A stretch of 64,000 nt of DNA from Knoellia sp. p5-6-4 (GTDB lineage Bacteria; Actinomycetota; Actinomycetes; Actinomycetales; Dermatophilaceae), in NCBI RefSeq assembly GCF_029222705.1, contig NZ_JARGZF010000001.1, forward strand, positions 1,422,437 to 1,486,436, in the 5' to 3' direction. Of this stretch, positions 38,172-47,193 are shown in pieces; positions within the stretch are counted from its first letter, which is position 1, and the number at the start of each line of letters is the position of its first letter. Below the pieces are notes generated by a model, which was given only the letters and a program-made list of their open reading frames with translations, did not search any database and was not told the DNA's origin. Position numbers and translations under genes: made by a program.

Positions 38172-39383
38172 TCAGCCCGCGACGCAGGGGCCGGTGCTCA
38201 CCGGCTGGTTGGCGGAGGGGGCCGCCTCGAGCACCGGACGCGCCTCGTCGAGGGTCAGCGCGTAACCGGTGCTGTTGTCGTCGAGCGACTTGGCGAAGAT
38301 GACGCCCACCACGTCACCGGAGGTCGACAGCAGTGGGCCGCCGGAGTTGCCCGGGCGCACCCGGGCGAAGAGGGAGTACACCTCGCGGCTCGTGCCCGGC
38401 GTGCCGTAGATGTCCGAGCCGCGGGCCTGGACGACGTCGCGCACCCGGGCGGCGTCGAGCCGGTAGGGCCCGTCGAGCGGGAAGCCGGCCACGACCCCGC
38501 CCTCACCGCGGCCCAGCTCGGCCCCGAGGTCGAGGGGCTCGGCGGGCAGGTCGGGCGAGGCGACCACGGCCAGGTCGCGCTCGGGGTCGAAGAGCACCAC
38601 GCGCCCCTCGAAGGAGGGCCCGGTGCCCTTGACCCGCAGGGTCACCGTGCGCATGCCGGCGACGACGTGGGCGTTGGTGACCACGCGGCCCGGGGAGACG
38701 ACCCAGCCGCTGCCCTCCTGGCCGCGGTTGCAGGCCTCCGCGATCCCGGTGATCTTGATGATCGAGTCGCCGGCCGCCGCGACGCCCGGGGTGCGCGCGA
38801 CGTTCGGGTCCGGGGGCTCGACCGGGGCGATGGGCTCGGCCTCCAGGCCCTCGAACACCCGGGGGAAGCCCTCACGGTCGAGCACCTCGCGGAAGCCGGC
38901 GAAGAGGCGGGAGGTCTGCGGTGGGACCACCGCGTCGATGGTCCGGAGCACCCGTGACTCACCGATCGCCTTGGCCAGCGGGGCCGGCGCCCCGCCGCGC
39001 ACCGCACCGGCGATGAACCAGACGATGACCGACACGGCGGCGACGACCGCGACGGCGCCCAGCACGGAGTCGAACGCCCGGGCAGGGCGAACCCGCAGCT
39101 GCGAGCGCAGGCGACTGCCCACACCCACGGCCACGGCCTGGCCGACGGAGGCGATGATGAACACCCCGGCGACCAGCACCACGGCACGCAGCACCGGCGT
39201 GGCCTCCAGTGAGGTCCACTCGTGGATGGCGGTGGGGAGCAGCCACATGGCGAGCGCGCCGCCGGCCAGGAACCCGGCGAGCGACAGCACGCTCACGACG
39301 AGGCCCTGGCGGTAGCCGGAGACGGCGTAGCCGACGAGCAGCAGGATGAGCAGCACGTCGAGGATGCCCAGTCCGAGGACCAT
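38172..39383 (-). CDS. marP: Membrane-anchored periplasmic serine protease MarP
   Basis: 403 residues. Four N-terminal transmembrane helices (colicin-V/CvpA-like, residues 1-130), then a chymotrypsin-like protease domain outside the membrane with triad His239 (VVTNAHVVAG), Asp270 (DPERDLAVVAS) and Ser347 (RPGNSGGPLL). Cys218 and Cys400 are placed like the activating disulfide of M. tuberculosis MarP (Rv3671c), which supports acid and oxidative stress resistance by acting on cell-wall targets. Its ATG overlaps the NUDIX gene stop (TGATG), and the operon nth-NUDIX-marP is conserved in actinobacteria. Confidence 0.95.
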   Translation of the reverse strand: MVLGLGILDVLLILLLVGYAVSGYRQGLVVSVLSLAGFLAGGALAMWLLPTAIHEWTSLEATPVLRAVVLVAGVFIIASVGQAVAVGVGSRLRSQLRVRPARAFDSVLGAVAVVAAVSVIVWFIAGAVRGGAPAPLAKAIGESRVLRTIDAVVPPQTSRLFAGFREVLDREGFPRVFEGLEAEPIAPVEPPDPNVARTPGVAAAGDSIIKITGIAEACNRGQEGSGWVVSPGRVVTNAHVVAGMRTVTLRVKGTGPSFEGRVVLFDPERDLAVVASPDLPAEPLDLGAELGRGEGGVVAGFPLDGPYRLDAARVRDVVQARGSDIYGTPGTSREVYSLFARVRPGNSGGPLLSTSGDVVGVIFAKSLDDNSTGYALTLDEARPVLEAAPSANQPVSTGPCVAG

Positions 39384-40048
39384 CAGGTGCTCCCCTCCTG
39401 TCGGGGGCGGGGGTGGAAGCGTTCGGGCAGGGGCCGGCGCACGTCGGGGTCCCAAGGACGCTCGAGCCCGGCGAGCTGCATGACGCGGCTGAAGAGCATG
39501 GCGGTGAACCCCCACACGTAGAGACCGTCGACCTCGAACGCCGGGCCCTCGTAGCCAAGGGGGTGCACCGTGGTGAAGCGGATGGAGGCGTCGAGCAGGT
39601 GGTCGACGCGGACCCGCTCGGCCCGGTGGACCTCGCCGGCATCGATGCGGTCGAAAGCCGCCGGCACCGGCCACCAGGCGAGCACCGGGGTGACGACGTG
39701 CTGGCTCGGGCTGAGGAAGAGCGGCGGCAGCTCGGCGACCACGTCGACCGACTCCGGGGCGATGCCGACCTCCTCGTGCGCCTCGCGCAAGGCAGCCTGC
39801 ACCGGGTCCTCACCCGGTTCGAGCGACCCTCCCGGGAAGGAGACCTGGCCGGGGTGGGACCTGAGGTGGTGGGCGCGCTCGGTGAGCACGACGTCCTCAC
39901 CGCCGTGCTCGGACGGCGCGAAGAGCATGAGCACCGCCGACTCCCGGCCGCCCTCGTCCGGCGGCTGGAACCGGTCGAAGTACTCCGGGTCGGGGTAGGC
40001 GAGGGCGCTCTGCAGGCGGGTCATCCACGCGGGGCGGGGCGCGCTCAT
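39383..40048 (-). CDS. NUDIX hydrolase, CoA pyrophosphatase type
   Basis: 221 residues from ATG at 40048. Complete NUDIX box [24 protein letters not shown], preceded by [20 protein letters not shown], the motif of CoA pyrophosphatases (UPF0035/NudL). It likely cleaves CoA or a related nucleotide diphosphate. ATGA overlap with nth upstream, one-base overlap with marP downstream. Confidence 0.92.
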   Translation of the reverse strand: MSAPRPAWMTRLQSALAYPDPEYFDRFQPPDEGGRESAVLMLFAPSEHGGEDVVLTERAHHLRSHPGQVSFPGGSLEPGEDPVQAALREAHEEVGIAPESVDVVAELPPLFLSPSQHVVTPVLAWWPVPAAFDRIDAGEVHRAERVRVDHLLDASIRFTTVHPLGYEGPAFEVDGLYVWGFTAMLFSRVMQLAGLERPWDPDVRRPLPERFHPRPRQEGST

Positions 40049-40803
40049 GCCTGCGGGGCTCGCTCTGCCGGGGTCGCGGCGGCCAGCGCCGCCGGGGCGA
40101 GCTCGAACTTGAGCAGCTTCGCCGCCTTGTCCGGGTCGGTCTCGCCGATGCCGTAGGAAGGGCACCAGCGCGCGACCGGGCAGGCCCCACAGGCGGGCTT
40201 CTTGGCATGGCAGGTGCGCCGGCCGTGGAAGATCACGACGTGCGACAGCATGGTCCACTCCTTGCGGGGGATCAGCCTGCCCACGACGTCCTCGACCTTG
40301 ACCGGGTCCTCCTCCTCGGTCCAGCCGAAGCGGCGCACGAGGCGGCCGAAGTGGGTGTCGACCGTGATGCCGGGGATGCCGAACGCGTTGCCCAGCACGA
40401 CGTTGGCGGTCTTGCGCCCGACCCCGGGGAGGGTGACGAGGTCCTTCATGCGCGGCGGCACCTCGCCGTCGAAGCGCTCGACGAGGTCGGCAGCGAGGCG
40501 CATCACCGAGTTGGTCTTCGCGCGGTAGAAGCCGGTGGGCTTGAGGATCGCCTCCATCTCCTCGCGGTCTGCGGCGGCGAGGTCGGCGGCCGTCGGGTAC
40601 TTCGCGAAGAGCGTGGGCGTGACCTTGTTGACCATGACGTCGGTGGTCTGGGCCGACAGGACGGTGGCGACGAGCAGCTGCAGCGGGTTCTCGAAGTCGA
40701 GCTCGCAGTGGGCATACGGGTAGCGCTCGGCCAGCGCGCGATACATCCGGCGGGCGCGCCGGGTCAGCGCGACCGACGACTCCTCGCGACCAACAGCAGA
40801 CAC
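40045..40803 (-). CDS. nth: Endonuclease III
   Basis: 252 residues from GTG at 40803. Base-excision-repair DNA glycosylase/AP lyase for oxidised pyrimidines. Helix-hairpin-helix [13 protein letters not shown] carries the catalytic Lys, the catalytic Asp is in [10 protein letters not shown], and the C-terminal 4Fe-4S loop is C-X6-C-X2-C-X5-C ([17 protein letters not shown]). An upstream in-frame GTG (40809) exists, but a -10 TAGGCT located 6 bases from 40803 favours a leaderless start there. First gene of the nth-NUDIX-marP operon, divergent from crp. Confidence 0.96.
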   Translation of the reverse strand: MSAVGREESSVALTRRARRMYRALAERYPYAHCELDFENPLQLLVATVLSAQTTDVMVNKVTPTLFAKYPTAADLAAADREEMEAILKPTGFYRAKTNSVMRLAADLVERFDGEVPPRMKDLVTLPGVGRKTANVVLGNAFGIPGITVDTHFGRLVRRFGWTEEEDPVKVEDVVGRLIPRKEWTMLSHVVIFHGRRTCHAKKPACGACPVARWCPSYGIGETDPDKAAKLLKFELAPAALAAATPAERAPQA

Positions 40804-40809
40804 CTGCAC

Positions 40810-40815
40810 AGCCTA
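40810..40815 (-). promoter_or_regulatory. Probable -10 element (TAGGCT) of leaderless nth transcript
   Basis: Minus-strand TAGGCT is separated by 6 bases from the GTG at 40803, with no Shine-Dalgarno. Confidence 0.5.
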
Positions 40816-40866
40816 AGGGGCGGTGCCGACAGTTCTGTGGTCAGGCGACGTGGCACACTGTCGCCC

Positions 40867-41544
40867 GTGGACCAGGACGTGGTGAGAAGAGCCCCGCTGT
40901 TCGCCGCCCTCGACGACGACGCCGCGGGCCGGCTCATGCAGTCGATGACCCAGCGCCACCTCGAGCGCGGGGACGTGCTCTTCCACGAGGGCGACCAGGG
41001 TGACCGGCTCTACGTGATCGGCGAGGGGAAGATCAAGCTGGGCCGGCGCAGCAGCGACGGCCGCGAGAACCTCGTCGCGATCCTCGGCCCCGGCGAGATG
41101 TTCGGTGAGCTCAGCCTGTTCGACCCGGGTGCGCGCACCATGACCGCCACCGCGGTCGCCGAGACCCAGCTCATGGGCATCGGCCACGAGGACCTCTCCG
41201 GCCTGCTCGCGGGTCGGCCCGAGGTCGCCAAGGTGCTGCTCGCGGCGCTGGCAAAGCGGCTTCGCCGCACCAACGAGAACCTCGCGGACCTCGTCTTCAC
41301 CGACGTGCCGGGCCGCGTCGCCAAGGCGCTGCTCGACCTCGCCAACCGCTTCGGGCGGCCCGTCGAGGACGGGATCCTCGTGGCGCACGACCTCACCCAG
41401 GAGGAGCTCGCCCAGCTCGTCGGCGCCTCCCGCGAGACCGTGAACAAGGCGCTGGCCGACTTCGCCTCCCGCGGCTGGCTGCGCCTCGAGGCGCGTGCGG
41501 TGCTGCTGCAGGACGTCGAGCGCCTCAAGCGCCGCGCCCGCTGA
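40867..41544 (+). CDS. crp: Crp/Fnr family regulator (actinobacterial CRP)
   Basis: 225 residues from GTG at 40867. Cyclic-nucleotide-binding domain (about 1-120) with LFHEGDQGDRLYVIGEGKIKLG and a phosphate-binding cassette FGELSLFDPGARTMTATA containing the Glu and Arg that hold cAMP. Dimer helix, then a winged HTH with LAQLVGASRETVNKALADF. The position matches Rv3676 of M. tuberculosis (and GlxR of C. glutamicum), a global regulator of carbon use and resuscitation. A candidate site for it lies at 11784-11799. The 3' end overlaps the convergent gene by 20 bases. Confidence 0.95.
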   Translation: MDQDVVRRAPLFAALDDDAAGRLMQSMTQRHLERGDVLFHEGDQGDRLYVIGEGKIKLGRRSSDGRENLVAILGPGEMFGELSLFDPGARTMTATAVAETQLMGIGHEDLSGLLAGRPEVAKVLLAALAKRLRRTNENLADLVFTDVPGRVAKALLDLANRFGRPVEDGILVAHDLTQEELAQLVGASRETVNKALADFASRGWLRLEARAVLLQDVERLKRRAR

Positions 41545-42334
41545 CCTCCCGCAGGTACTCCAGCTGGGCGGCCACGCTGAGCCGTGCGGCCGGCCACACC
41601 GCACGCGGCACGTCGGCATACACGCGCTCGACGACGTCCTCGACCCCCTGCGCGCCCTCGGCCAGTGCCTGGCGCACCTGCTCCAGCCGCTCGCGCCGGT
41701 GCACCCGGTAGAAGGCCACCATCGCCGAGGCGTCCGGCACGACCGGGCCGTGGCCGGGGAGGATCGTGGTCACCTCGCCGCCACCGGTGAGCGCCGCGAT
41801 CCGCTCGAGCGATGCCAGGTATGCCGCGAGCTCACCGTCCGGGTGTGCGACCACCGTGGTGCCTCGCCCCAGGACGGTGTCGCCCGTGAGCAGCGCATGG
41901 TCGGCCGGCAGCGCGAACGAGAGCGAGTCGGAGGTGTGGCCGGGCGTGGCCACCACCCGCAGCTCGAGACCGCCCGCCCGCAGGACGTCGCCGTCGCCGA
42001 GGTCGTCGTGGCCGCGGCCCACCGCGCGGGTGGGGGCTCCGGTCAGCTCGGCGAACCGCTGCGCGGACTCGGCGTGGTCGAGGTGCCCGTGCGTGAGGAC
42101 GGTCTGCACCACGCGGGCGCCGCGACCCTCCACGTGGTCGAGGACCCGTCGCAGGTGGGCCTCGTCCAGCGGACCCGGGTCGATGACGAGCGCCTCGGTC
42201 GCGCCCGGCTCGACCAGCACCCAGGTGTTGGTGCCGTCGAGGGTCATCGGGCCGGGGTTGGGGGCCAGCACGCAGTGGGCCCGGGCGGTGACCTGGCCGC
42301 CGGACCAGTGCTCTGCCACGGGCGGCGCGGTCAC
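41525..42334 (-). CDS. Metallo-beta-lactamase fold hydrolase
   Basis: 269 residues from GTG at 42334 (GTGA overlap with the NUDIX gene). Zinc motif LTHGHLDHAES, further ligands in VATPGHTSDSLSF, LTGDTVLGRG and ILPGHGPVV. It resembles the LACTB2/RNase-like glyoxalase II group (Rv3677c position). The substrate is unknown. The C-terminal HTH-like stretch (VYADVPRAVWPAARLSVAAQL) is typical of this subgroup. Confidence 0.92.
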   Translation of the reverse strand: MTAPPVAEHWSGGQVTARAHCVLAPNPGPMTLDGTNTWVLVEPGATEALVIDPGPLDEAHLRRVLDHVEGRGARVVQTVLTHGHLDHAESAQRFAELTGAPTRAVGRGHDDLGDGDVLRAGGLELRVVATPGHTSDSLSFALPADHALLTGDTVLGRGTTVVAHPDGELAAYLASLERIAALTGGGEVTTILPGHGPVVPDASAMVAFYRVHRRERLEQVRQALAEGAQGVEDVVERVYADVPRAVWPAARLSVAAQLEYLREVSGRGA

Positions 42335-43161
42335 CGGGGCAGCTCCGCCCGCATCACCGGGCCGTCGGGCGTCTGCGTGAGTCGGGGTGTCACGGGGGCG
42401 ACCGGCGGCCGCTCGGCGATGAAGGCGGCCGCGCTGGACGCTGCGGCGATCTCCTCCACGCTGACCAGCGTGGGCGGCAGCATCATCGCCTCACCTCGGC
42501 GCTGGGCCTCCAGCAGCTCGGCGGCAGCCACCCAGTCGGCCGTGTCGGCCTCCGTGCTCTGGTCGTCGGCGCCCTGCCCGGCGGGCACGGCCGCCGCGAA
42601 GAACCGGGTGTCGTAGCGCCGCGGCTCGAACTCCGGGGTTATCCAGTGCGCCCGGTAGGACAACAGGTCCGAGCGCAGCACCAGGCCGTGCCCGATGAGC
42701 ACCTCCGCCAGCGAGTGCGACCGGTCCAGCAGCCCCAGCCGCTGCTGGTGCCAGTGCGGGCTGCGCACGTCGGCCATCACGCTGTCCGGCGAGGGCCCGG
42801 CCAGCAGCACGCCGCACTCCTCGAAGACCTCGCGCACCGCCGCGGCCACGAGCTCGCGGGCGGTGGCCTCGTCGGTCTGGAGCCGCTCGGCCCACTCGGC
42901 GGGCGTCGGACCCGCCCACGGCAGGCGCGGGTCTGCGTCGCGCGGGTCGACGCCGCCGCCGGGGAAGACCATGGTGCGCGGCGCGAACGCCATCGTGGCG
43001 GCGCGGCGCAGCATGAAGACCTCGAGCCCGGCGGCGCCGTCCCGGACGAACATGACGGTGGCGGCCGGGCGGGGCGTCGCGGGCTCACCCCGGTCACCGC
43101 CGGCCTGCCAGGCGTCGGCGTGCTCGCGCAGCACCGGCGCCACCGGGAACTCCCGGATCAC
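42331..43161 (-). CDS. NUDIX hydrolase family protein
   Basis: 276 residues from GTG at 43161. FPGGGVDPRDADP, a 20-odd residue insertion, then AAVREVFEECGVLL: a NUDIX box with the spaced layout seen in the NUDT19-like (CoA diphosphatase-type) group. WITPEFEPRRYDTRFFAAAVP is also typical of that group. Probably a nucleotide-diphosphate hydrolase. Starts 10 bases after ridA and overlaps the next gene. Confidence 0.88.
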   Translation of the reverse strand: MIREFPVAPVLREHADAWQAGGDRGEPATPRPAATVMFVRDGAAGLEVFMLRRAATMAFAPRTMVFPGGGVDPRDADPRLPWAGPTPAEWAERLQTDEATARELVAAAVREVFEECGVLLAGPSPDSVMADVRSPHWHQQRLGLLDRSHSLAEVLIGHGLVLRSDLLSYRAHWITPEFEPRRYDTRFFAAAVPAGQGADDQSTEADTADWVAAAELLEAQRRGEAMMLPPTLVSVEEIAAASSAAAFIAERPPVAPVTPRLTQTPDGPVMRAELPR

Positions 43162-43171
43162 GCCATCAGCC

Positions 43172-43648
43172 TCAGTCGTCGGCGAGCGCGACGATGATCT
43201 CGACCTCGACGGGAGCGTCGAGGGGCAGGACGGCCACCCCGACGGCCGAGCGGGCGTGCACGCCCGCGTCGCCGAAGGCCTTGCCGAGCAGCTCGCTGGC
43301 GCCGTTGATGACGCCGGGCTGGCCGGTGAACGAGGGGTCGCTCGCGACGAAGCCGACGACCTTGACCACCTGGGCGACCTTGTCGAGGTCACCGACGACC
43401 GACTTCACGGCGGCGATGGCGTTGAGGGCGCACAGCTGCGCGAGCTCGGCGGCCTTCTCGGGGGCGACGAGGCCGTCACCGTGGCCGACCTTGCCGATCG
43501 CGGCGAGCTCGCCGTTCGCCATCGGCAGCTGGCCCGAGGTGTAGACGCGGCGGCCGTCGAGCAGGGCCGGGACGTAGGCGGCGACGGGCTTGGCCACCTC
43601 GGGGACGGTGAGCCCGAGCTCCTTCAGGCGGTCCTCGACTGCACTCAT
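43172..43648 (-). CDS. RidA family (YjgF/YER057c/UK114) protein
   Basis: 158 residues. GRRVYTSGQLPMANGEL, ALNAIAAVKSVVGDLDKV and HARSAVGVAVLPLDAPVEVEIIVAL are RidA-family landmarks. The conserved Arg of true RidA enamine deaminases (usually in a CRVxV motif) is replaced by HARSAVGV here with Arg kept, so deaminase activity is possible. It follows the DUF4177 gene by two bases. Confidence 0.92.
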   Translation of the reverse strand: MSAVEDRLKELGLTVPEVAKPVAAYVPALLDGRRVYTSGQLPMANGELAAIGKVGHGDGLVAPEKAAELAQLCALNAIAAVKSVVGDLDKVAQVVKVVGFVASDPSFTGQPGVINGASELLGKAFGDAGVHARSAVGVAVLPLDAPVEVEIIVALADD

Positions 43649-43650
43649 GC

Positions 43651-43806
43651 TCAGGCCTTCTCTCGCTTGAGGTAGGCGACGAGGTTGCCGCCATCGGGTC
43701 CGGTCACGACCTGGACGAGCTCCCAGCCGTCCTCGCCCCACTGGTCGAGGATCTGCTTCGTCGCGTGGACGATGAGGGGCACGGTCGCGTACTCGTACTT
43801 CTTCAT
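43651..43806 (-). CDS. DUF4177 domain small protein
   Basis: 51 residues: MKKYEYATVPLI, DQWGEDGWELVQVV and a final VAYLKRE strand are the DUF4177 pattern (a tiny beta-alpha-beta protein). First gene of the run 43806-41525 (DUF4177-ridA-NUDIX-MBL). Function unknown; conserved in actinobacteria in this position. Confidence 0.88.
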   Translation of the reverse strand: MKKYEYATVPLIVHATKQILDQWGEDGWELVQVVTGPDGGNLVAYLKREKA

Positions 43807-43840
43807 GGGCGCAGCGTAGCGACGCTGACAGGATGGCGGC

Positions 43841-44635
43841 ATGGCCGACCCCCAGCCCGCCGCGCCCAGTCCCGACCCCAGGGGCGTCCTCGACCGGACC
43901 GCTCCCGCGCCTGTCCGCACCACGGCATACGGCCCGGACCCCGCCCAGGTCTACGACGTCCGGCTCCCGGACGGCGCGACGAAGGACACCTGTGTCGTCG
44001 TGGTGCACGGCGGGTTCTGGCGCGAGCGCTTCGACCGCACCCACGCCGGGTGCCAGGCGCAGGCCTTCGCCGACGCCGGCTACCCCGTGGCCGTGGTCGA
44101 GTACCGCCGCACGGGCATGCCGGGTGGGGGCTGGCCGGGCACCGGTGCGGACGTGGCCGCGGCCGTGCGGGCCCTGCGGCACGACCCCGACCTGCCCGAC
44201 CGGCTCGTGCTCGTCGGGCACTCGGCCGGGGGCCACCTCGTCGCGTGGGCGGCGAGCCAGCCGTGGGGCGCCGACCTCGGCGGCGTCGTGAGCCTGGCCG
44301 GGGTGGTCGACCTGGCCGCGGCGTCCGAGCAGGGGCTGGGCGACGGGGCGGTGGAGGCCTTCATGGGGGGCACCCCGCGGACGCTGCCCGAGGCGTATGC
44401 CGCGGCGGACCCGCGCCTGCACGTGCCCCTCGCACCCGTGGCCCTGGTGCACGGCGCCGACGACGACGTCGTGCCGGTGGCGATCTCGCGCTCCTACGCC
44501 GAGCACGCGGCGCCGCGCGCACAGGTGCCGGTCTCGCTGCGCGAGGTCGGCGGGTGCGAGCACTTCGGGCTCATCGACCCCGAGCACCCCGCCTTCGCCG
44601 AGGTCCTGGCTGCGGTCTCCCACCTCGCCTCCTAG
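43841..44635 (+). CDS. Alpha/beta hydrolase (kynurenine-formamidase/BD-FAE-like)
   Basis: 264 residues. The HGGFW oxyanion motif, nucleophile elbow VGHSAGGHLV (Ser), acid in HGADDDVVP and base in CEHFGLID make a complete catalytic triad. The HGGFWRERFDR pattern resembles arylformamidase and bifunctional feruloyl esterase relatives. The ligand is not deducible. CAGGAT 6 bases before the ATG is a possible leaderless -10. Confidence 0.88.
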   Translation: MADPQPAAPSPDPRGVLDRTAPAPVRTTAYGPDPAQVYDVRLPDGATKDTCVVVVHGGFWRERFDRTHAGCQAQAFADAGYPVAVVEYRRTGMPGGGWPGTGADVAAAVRALRHDPDLPDRLVLVGHSAGGHLVAWAASQPWGADLGGVVSLAGVVDLAAASEQGLGDGAVEAFMGGTPRTLPEAYAAADPRLHVPLAPVALVHGADDDVVPVAISRSYAEHAAPRAQVPVSLREVGGCEHFGLIDPEHPAFAEVLAAVSHLAS

Positions 44636-44638
44636 GCT
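44633..44638 (+). promoter_or_regulatory. Probable -10 element (TAGGCT) of leaderless arsA transcript
   Basis: TAGGCT precedes the ATG at 44645 by 6 bases and overlaps the stop of the upstream hydrolase gene; no Shine-Dalgarno. Confidence 0.5.
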
Positions 44639-44644
44639 GGCGCC

Positions 44645-45652
44645 ATGCCTCCCCCCGCCACCCCCAGCCATGCCGGTGTGCGCCTGCACATCGTGACCGG
44701 CAAGGGCGGCACCGGGAAGACGACCGTCGCGGCGGCCCTGGCCCTGGCGCTGACCCGCCAGGGCAAGCGCGTCCTGCTCGCCGAGGTCGAGGAGCGCCAG
44801 GGCATCTCGCAGACCTTCGACGTGCCCCCGATCGGGCACGAGGAGACCCGCATCGTGCACGAGCGCGGCGGCGGCGAGCTCTACGCGATGAGCGTCGACG
44901 TCCGAGAGTCGCTCATGGAGTACCTCCAGAAGTTCTACAAGCTCGGCCGCGCGGGCACGGTGCTCGAGAAGGTCGGCGCCGTCGACTTCGCCACGACGAT
45001 CGCCCCCGGCCTGCGGGACGTGCTGCTCATCGGTAAGGTCTACGAGGCGGCGGGACGGCGGCGGGGCGGGCGCCACCGCGATGCCCTCGCCTACGACGCG
45101 GTGGTGCTCGACGCGCCTCCCACCGGTCGCGTGGTGCGGTTCCTCAACGTCAACGCCGAGGTCGCCGACGTCGCCAAGGTCGGCCCCATCCGCAGCCAGG
45201 CCGACTCGATCACCCGGATGATGCGCAGCCACACCACCGCGGTGCACGTCGTCTCGCTGCTCGAGGAGATGCCCGTGCAGGAGACGGTCGACGCCCTGGC
45301 CGAGCTGCGCGCCGCCTCCCTGCCGCTCGGTGCCATCGTCATCAACCAGGTGCACGAGCCACTCCTGGAGGAGAAGGAGCTGGCGTCGGTGACCACGGGA
45401 CCCGAGGACGTGGCGCCCGCCGTGACCGCCGACCTGAAGTCGGTGTCGGTCCGCACGAGCGCCGCGATGGTCGCGGGCCTGCTGGAGCAGGCGCGGGAGC
45501 ACTCGGAGCGGGTCGCCCTGCAGCAGGAGCAGGAGGCCGTCCTGCTGGCGCAGGGCCGCCAGGTCTACCGGCTCCCGCTGCTGCCCGAGGGCACCGAGGC
45601 CGGGGGCATCCGCGTGCTCGCCGACGCCCTCACCGAGCAGGGGATGATCTGA
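44645..45652 (+). CDS. ArsA/Get3-family ATPase, first of a pair
   Basis: 335 residues. Deviant P-loop GKGGTGKTTVAAALALAL, switch AEVEERQGISQTF, Walker B-like AVVLDAPPTGRVVRFL. The tail is helical and lacks arsenite-binding cysteines, so the role is not arsenic transport. The position and pairing match Rv3679 of M. tuberculosis, which forms a complex with Rv3680. It overlaps the second ATPase gene by one base (TGATG). Confidence 0.92.
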   Translation: MPPPATPSHAGVRLHIVTGKGGTGKTTVAAALALALTRQGKRVLLAEVEERQGISQTFDVPPIGHEETRIVHERGGGELYAMSVDVRESLMEYLQKFYKLGRAGTVLEKVGAVDFATTIAPGLRDVLLIGKVYEAAGRRRGGRHRDALAYDAVVLDAPPTGRVVRFLNVNAEVADVAKVGPIRSQADSITRMMRSHTTAVHVVSLLEEMPVQETVDALAELRAASLPLGAIVINQVHEPLLEEKELASVTTGPEDVAPAVTADLKSVSVRTSAAMVAGLLEQAREHSERVALQQEQEAVLLAQGRQVYRLPLLPEGTEAGGIRVLADALTEQGMI

Positions 45653-46839
45653 TGGCCGCAGCCGCGAAGGGCGCGACGGGCTCCGAGGCGCAGACGCACC
45701 TCGACCTCGACGCGCTGCTCCACGACCGCAGCACGCGCATCATCGTCTGCACCGGGGCGGGCGGGGTCGGCAAGACCACCGTGGCCGCCGCCCTGGGCCT
45801 GCGGGCCGCGGAGTTCGGCCGCCGCGTCGTCGTGCTCACCATCGACCCGGCCAGGCGGCTGGCCCAGTCGCTGGGCCTCACCGAGCTCGACAACACCCCC
45901 CGCCCGGTGGCCGGCTTCGACTCGGGGGCGGGCGGGTCGCTCGACGCGATGATGCTCGACATGAAGCGGACCTTCGACGAGGTCGTCGAGGCGCACGCCA
46001 CCCCGGAGAAGGCAGCCCAGATCCTGGCCAACCCCTTCTACGAGGCCGTCTCGAGCTCCTTCGCCGGCACGCAGGAGTACATGGCCATGGAGAAGCTCGG
46101 CCAGCTTCGCGCCCGGGCGAGCGAGGAGGGCACCTGGGACCTCATCGTCGTCGACACCCCGCCGTCGCGCTCGGCGCTGGACTTCCTCGACGCCCCCAAG
46201 CGGCTCGGCTCGTTCCTCGACGGCCGCTTCATCCGCCTGCTCATGGCCCCGGCGAAGGCCGGCGGCCGGGCCTACCTCAAGGTGTTCAGCTCCGGCGTCA
46301 CCATGGCCACCACGGTCATGTCGAAGGTCCTCGGCGGGCAGGTGCTCCAGGACGTGCAGACCTTCGTCGCCGCCCTCGACACGATGTTCGGCGGGTTCCG
46401 TGAGCGTGCCGACAAGACCTACGCCCTGCTGGGGAACCCCGAGACCGCCTTCGTGGTGGTCGCCGCACCGGAGCGCGACGCCCTGCGCGAGGCGTCGTTC
46501 TTCGTCGACCGGCTCGACGAGGAGGGGATGCCGCTCGCCGGCGTCGTGGTCAACCGGGTGCAGCGCCTGGGCGCTCCCACGCTGAGCGGGTCACGTGCCC
46601 TGGCCGCGGCGGAGCAGCTGGCGGAGGCGGACCGGACGTCGCAGAGCGTTGCGCTCACGGAGGGCCTGCTGCGCCTGCACGCCAACCTGGCCGAGACGGC
46701 CGAGCGGCAGGAGGCTCTGGTGCGCCGGTTCGTCGCCGGCCATCCCGGCATACCGGTGGTCGAGGTGCCCGCGGCGGCCCAGGACATCCACGACCTGGAG
46801 GGCCTGCGGGAGGTGGGCCGGGCGCTGACGGCGCCCTGA
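45652..46839 (+). CDS. ArsA/Get3-family ATPase, second of a pair
   Basis: 395 residues. P-loop CTGAGGVGKTTVAAALGL, switch TIDPARRLAQSLGL, Walker B VVDTPPSRSALDFLDAP, plus a hydrophobic helical insert (RFIRLLMAPAKAGG) like the client-binding part of Get3. Same arrangement as Rv3680. The pair likely works as a heteromeric ATPase at the membrane; the client is not known from sequence. An ATA codon (46750-46752) falls inside GGCATAC. Confidence 0.92.
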   Translation: MAAAAKGATGSEAQTHLDLDALLHDRSTRIIVCTGAGGVGKTTVAAALGLRAAEFGRRVVVLTIDPARRLAQSLGLTELDNTPRPVAGFDSGAGGSLDAMMLDMKRTFDEVVEAHATPEKAAQILANPFYEAVSSSFAGTQEYMAMEKLGQLRARASEEGTWDLIVVDTPPSRSALDFLDAPKRLGSFLDGRFIRLLMAPAKAGGRAYLKVFSSGVTMATTVMSKVLGGQVLQDVQTFVAALDTMFGGFRERADKTYALLGNPETAFVVVAAPERDALREASFFVDRLDEEGMPLAGVVVNRVQRLGAPTLSGSRALAAAEQLAEADRTSQSVALTEGLLRLHANLAETAERQEALVRRFVAGHPGIPVVEVPAAAQDIHDLEGLREVGRALTAP

Positions 46840-46848
46840 CCAGCGGCC

Positions 46849-47193
46849 TCAGGCGCTGACGGCGCCCTGCTCGCCGCCCTGGGCGGCGCGGGCCTGGGCG
46901 AAGAGCGCGGCCCAGGAGGCGATGTTCGGACGGCGCTTCAGCAGGGCCCGGCGCTCACGCTCGGTCATCCCGCCCCAGACACCGAACTCGGTGCGGTTGT
47001 CGAGCGCGTCCGCGAGGCACTCTGCGATGACGGGGCAGCCCTGGCACACGATCTTGGCCGTCTGCTGCGCCGCGCCCTGCACGAAGAGGGCGTCGGGGTC
47101 GGACTTGGCACATCGGCCGAGCGGCGCCCAGTCCTCGACCCAGTGAGCCCCGAAGGCCACCGGACGGGCGGTGCGTGACGGCGCGATGGTCAT
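46849..47193 (-). CDS. WhiB family iron-sulfur regulator (WhiB4-type position)
   Basis: 114 residues from ATG at 47193 with GGAGG upstream. Four iron-sulfur cysteines Cys28, 50, 53 and 59 (C-X2-C-X5-C in IVCQGCPVIAEC) and the turn motif GVWGGMTERERR, then a basic tail (LLKRRPN). WhiB proteins bind a 4Fe-4S cluster and partner with sigma factors, responding to redox and NO. Placement between the ArsA pair and PonA matches Rv3681c (whiB4). Divergent from ponA. Confidence 0.95.
   Translation of the reverse strand: MTIAPSRTARPVAFGAHWVEDWAPLGRCAKSDPDALFVQGAAQQTAKIVCQGCPVIAECLADALDNRTEFGVWGGMTERERRALLKRRPNIASWAALFAQARAAQGGEQGAVSA

Noticed and set aside
44645-46839. Arsenite resistance operon
   Set aside because: The ArsA-like ATPases lack arsenite-binding cysteines and no ArsB, ArsC or ArsR gene is present; the Rv3679/Rv3680-type pair fits better.
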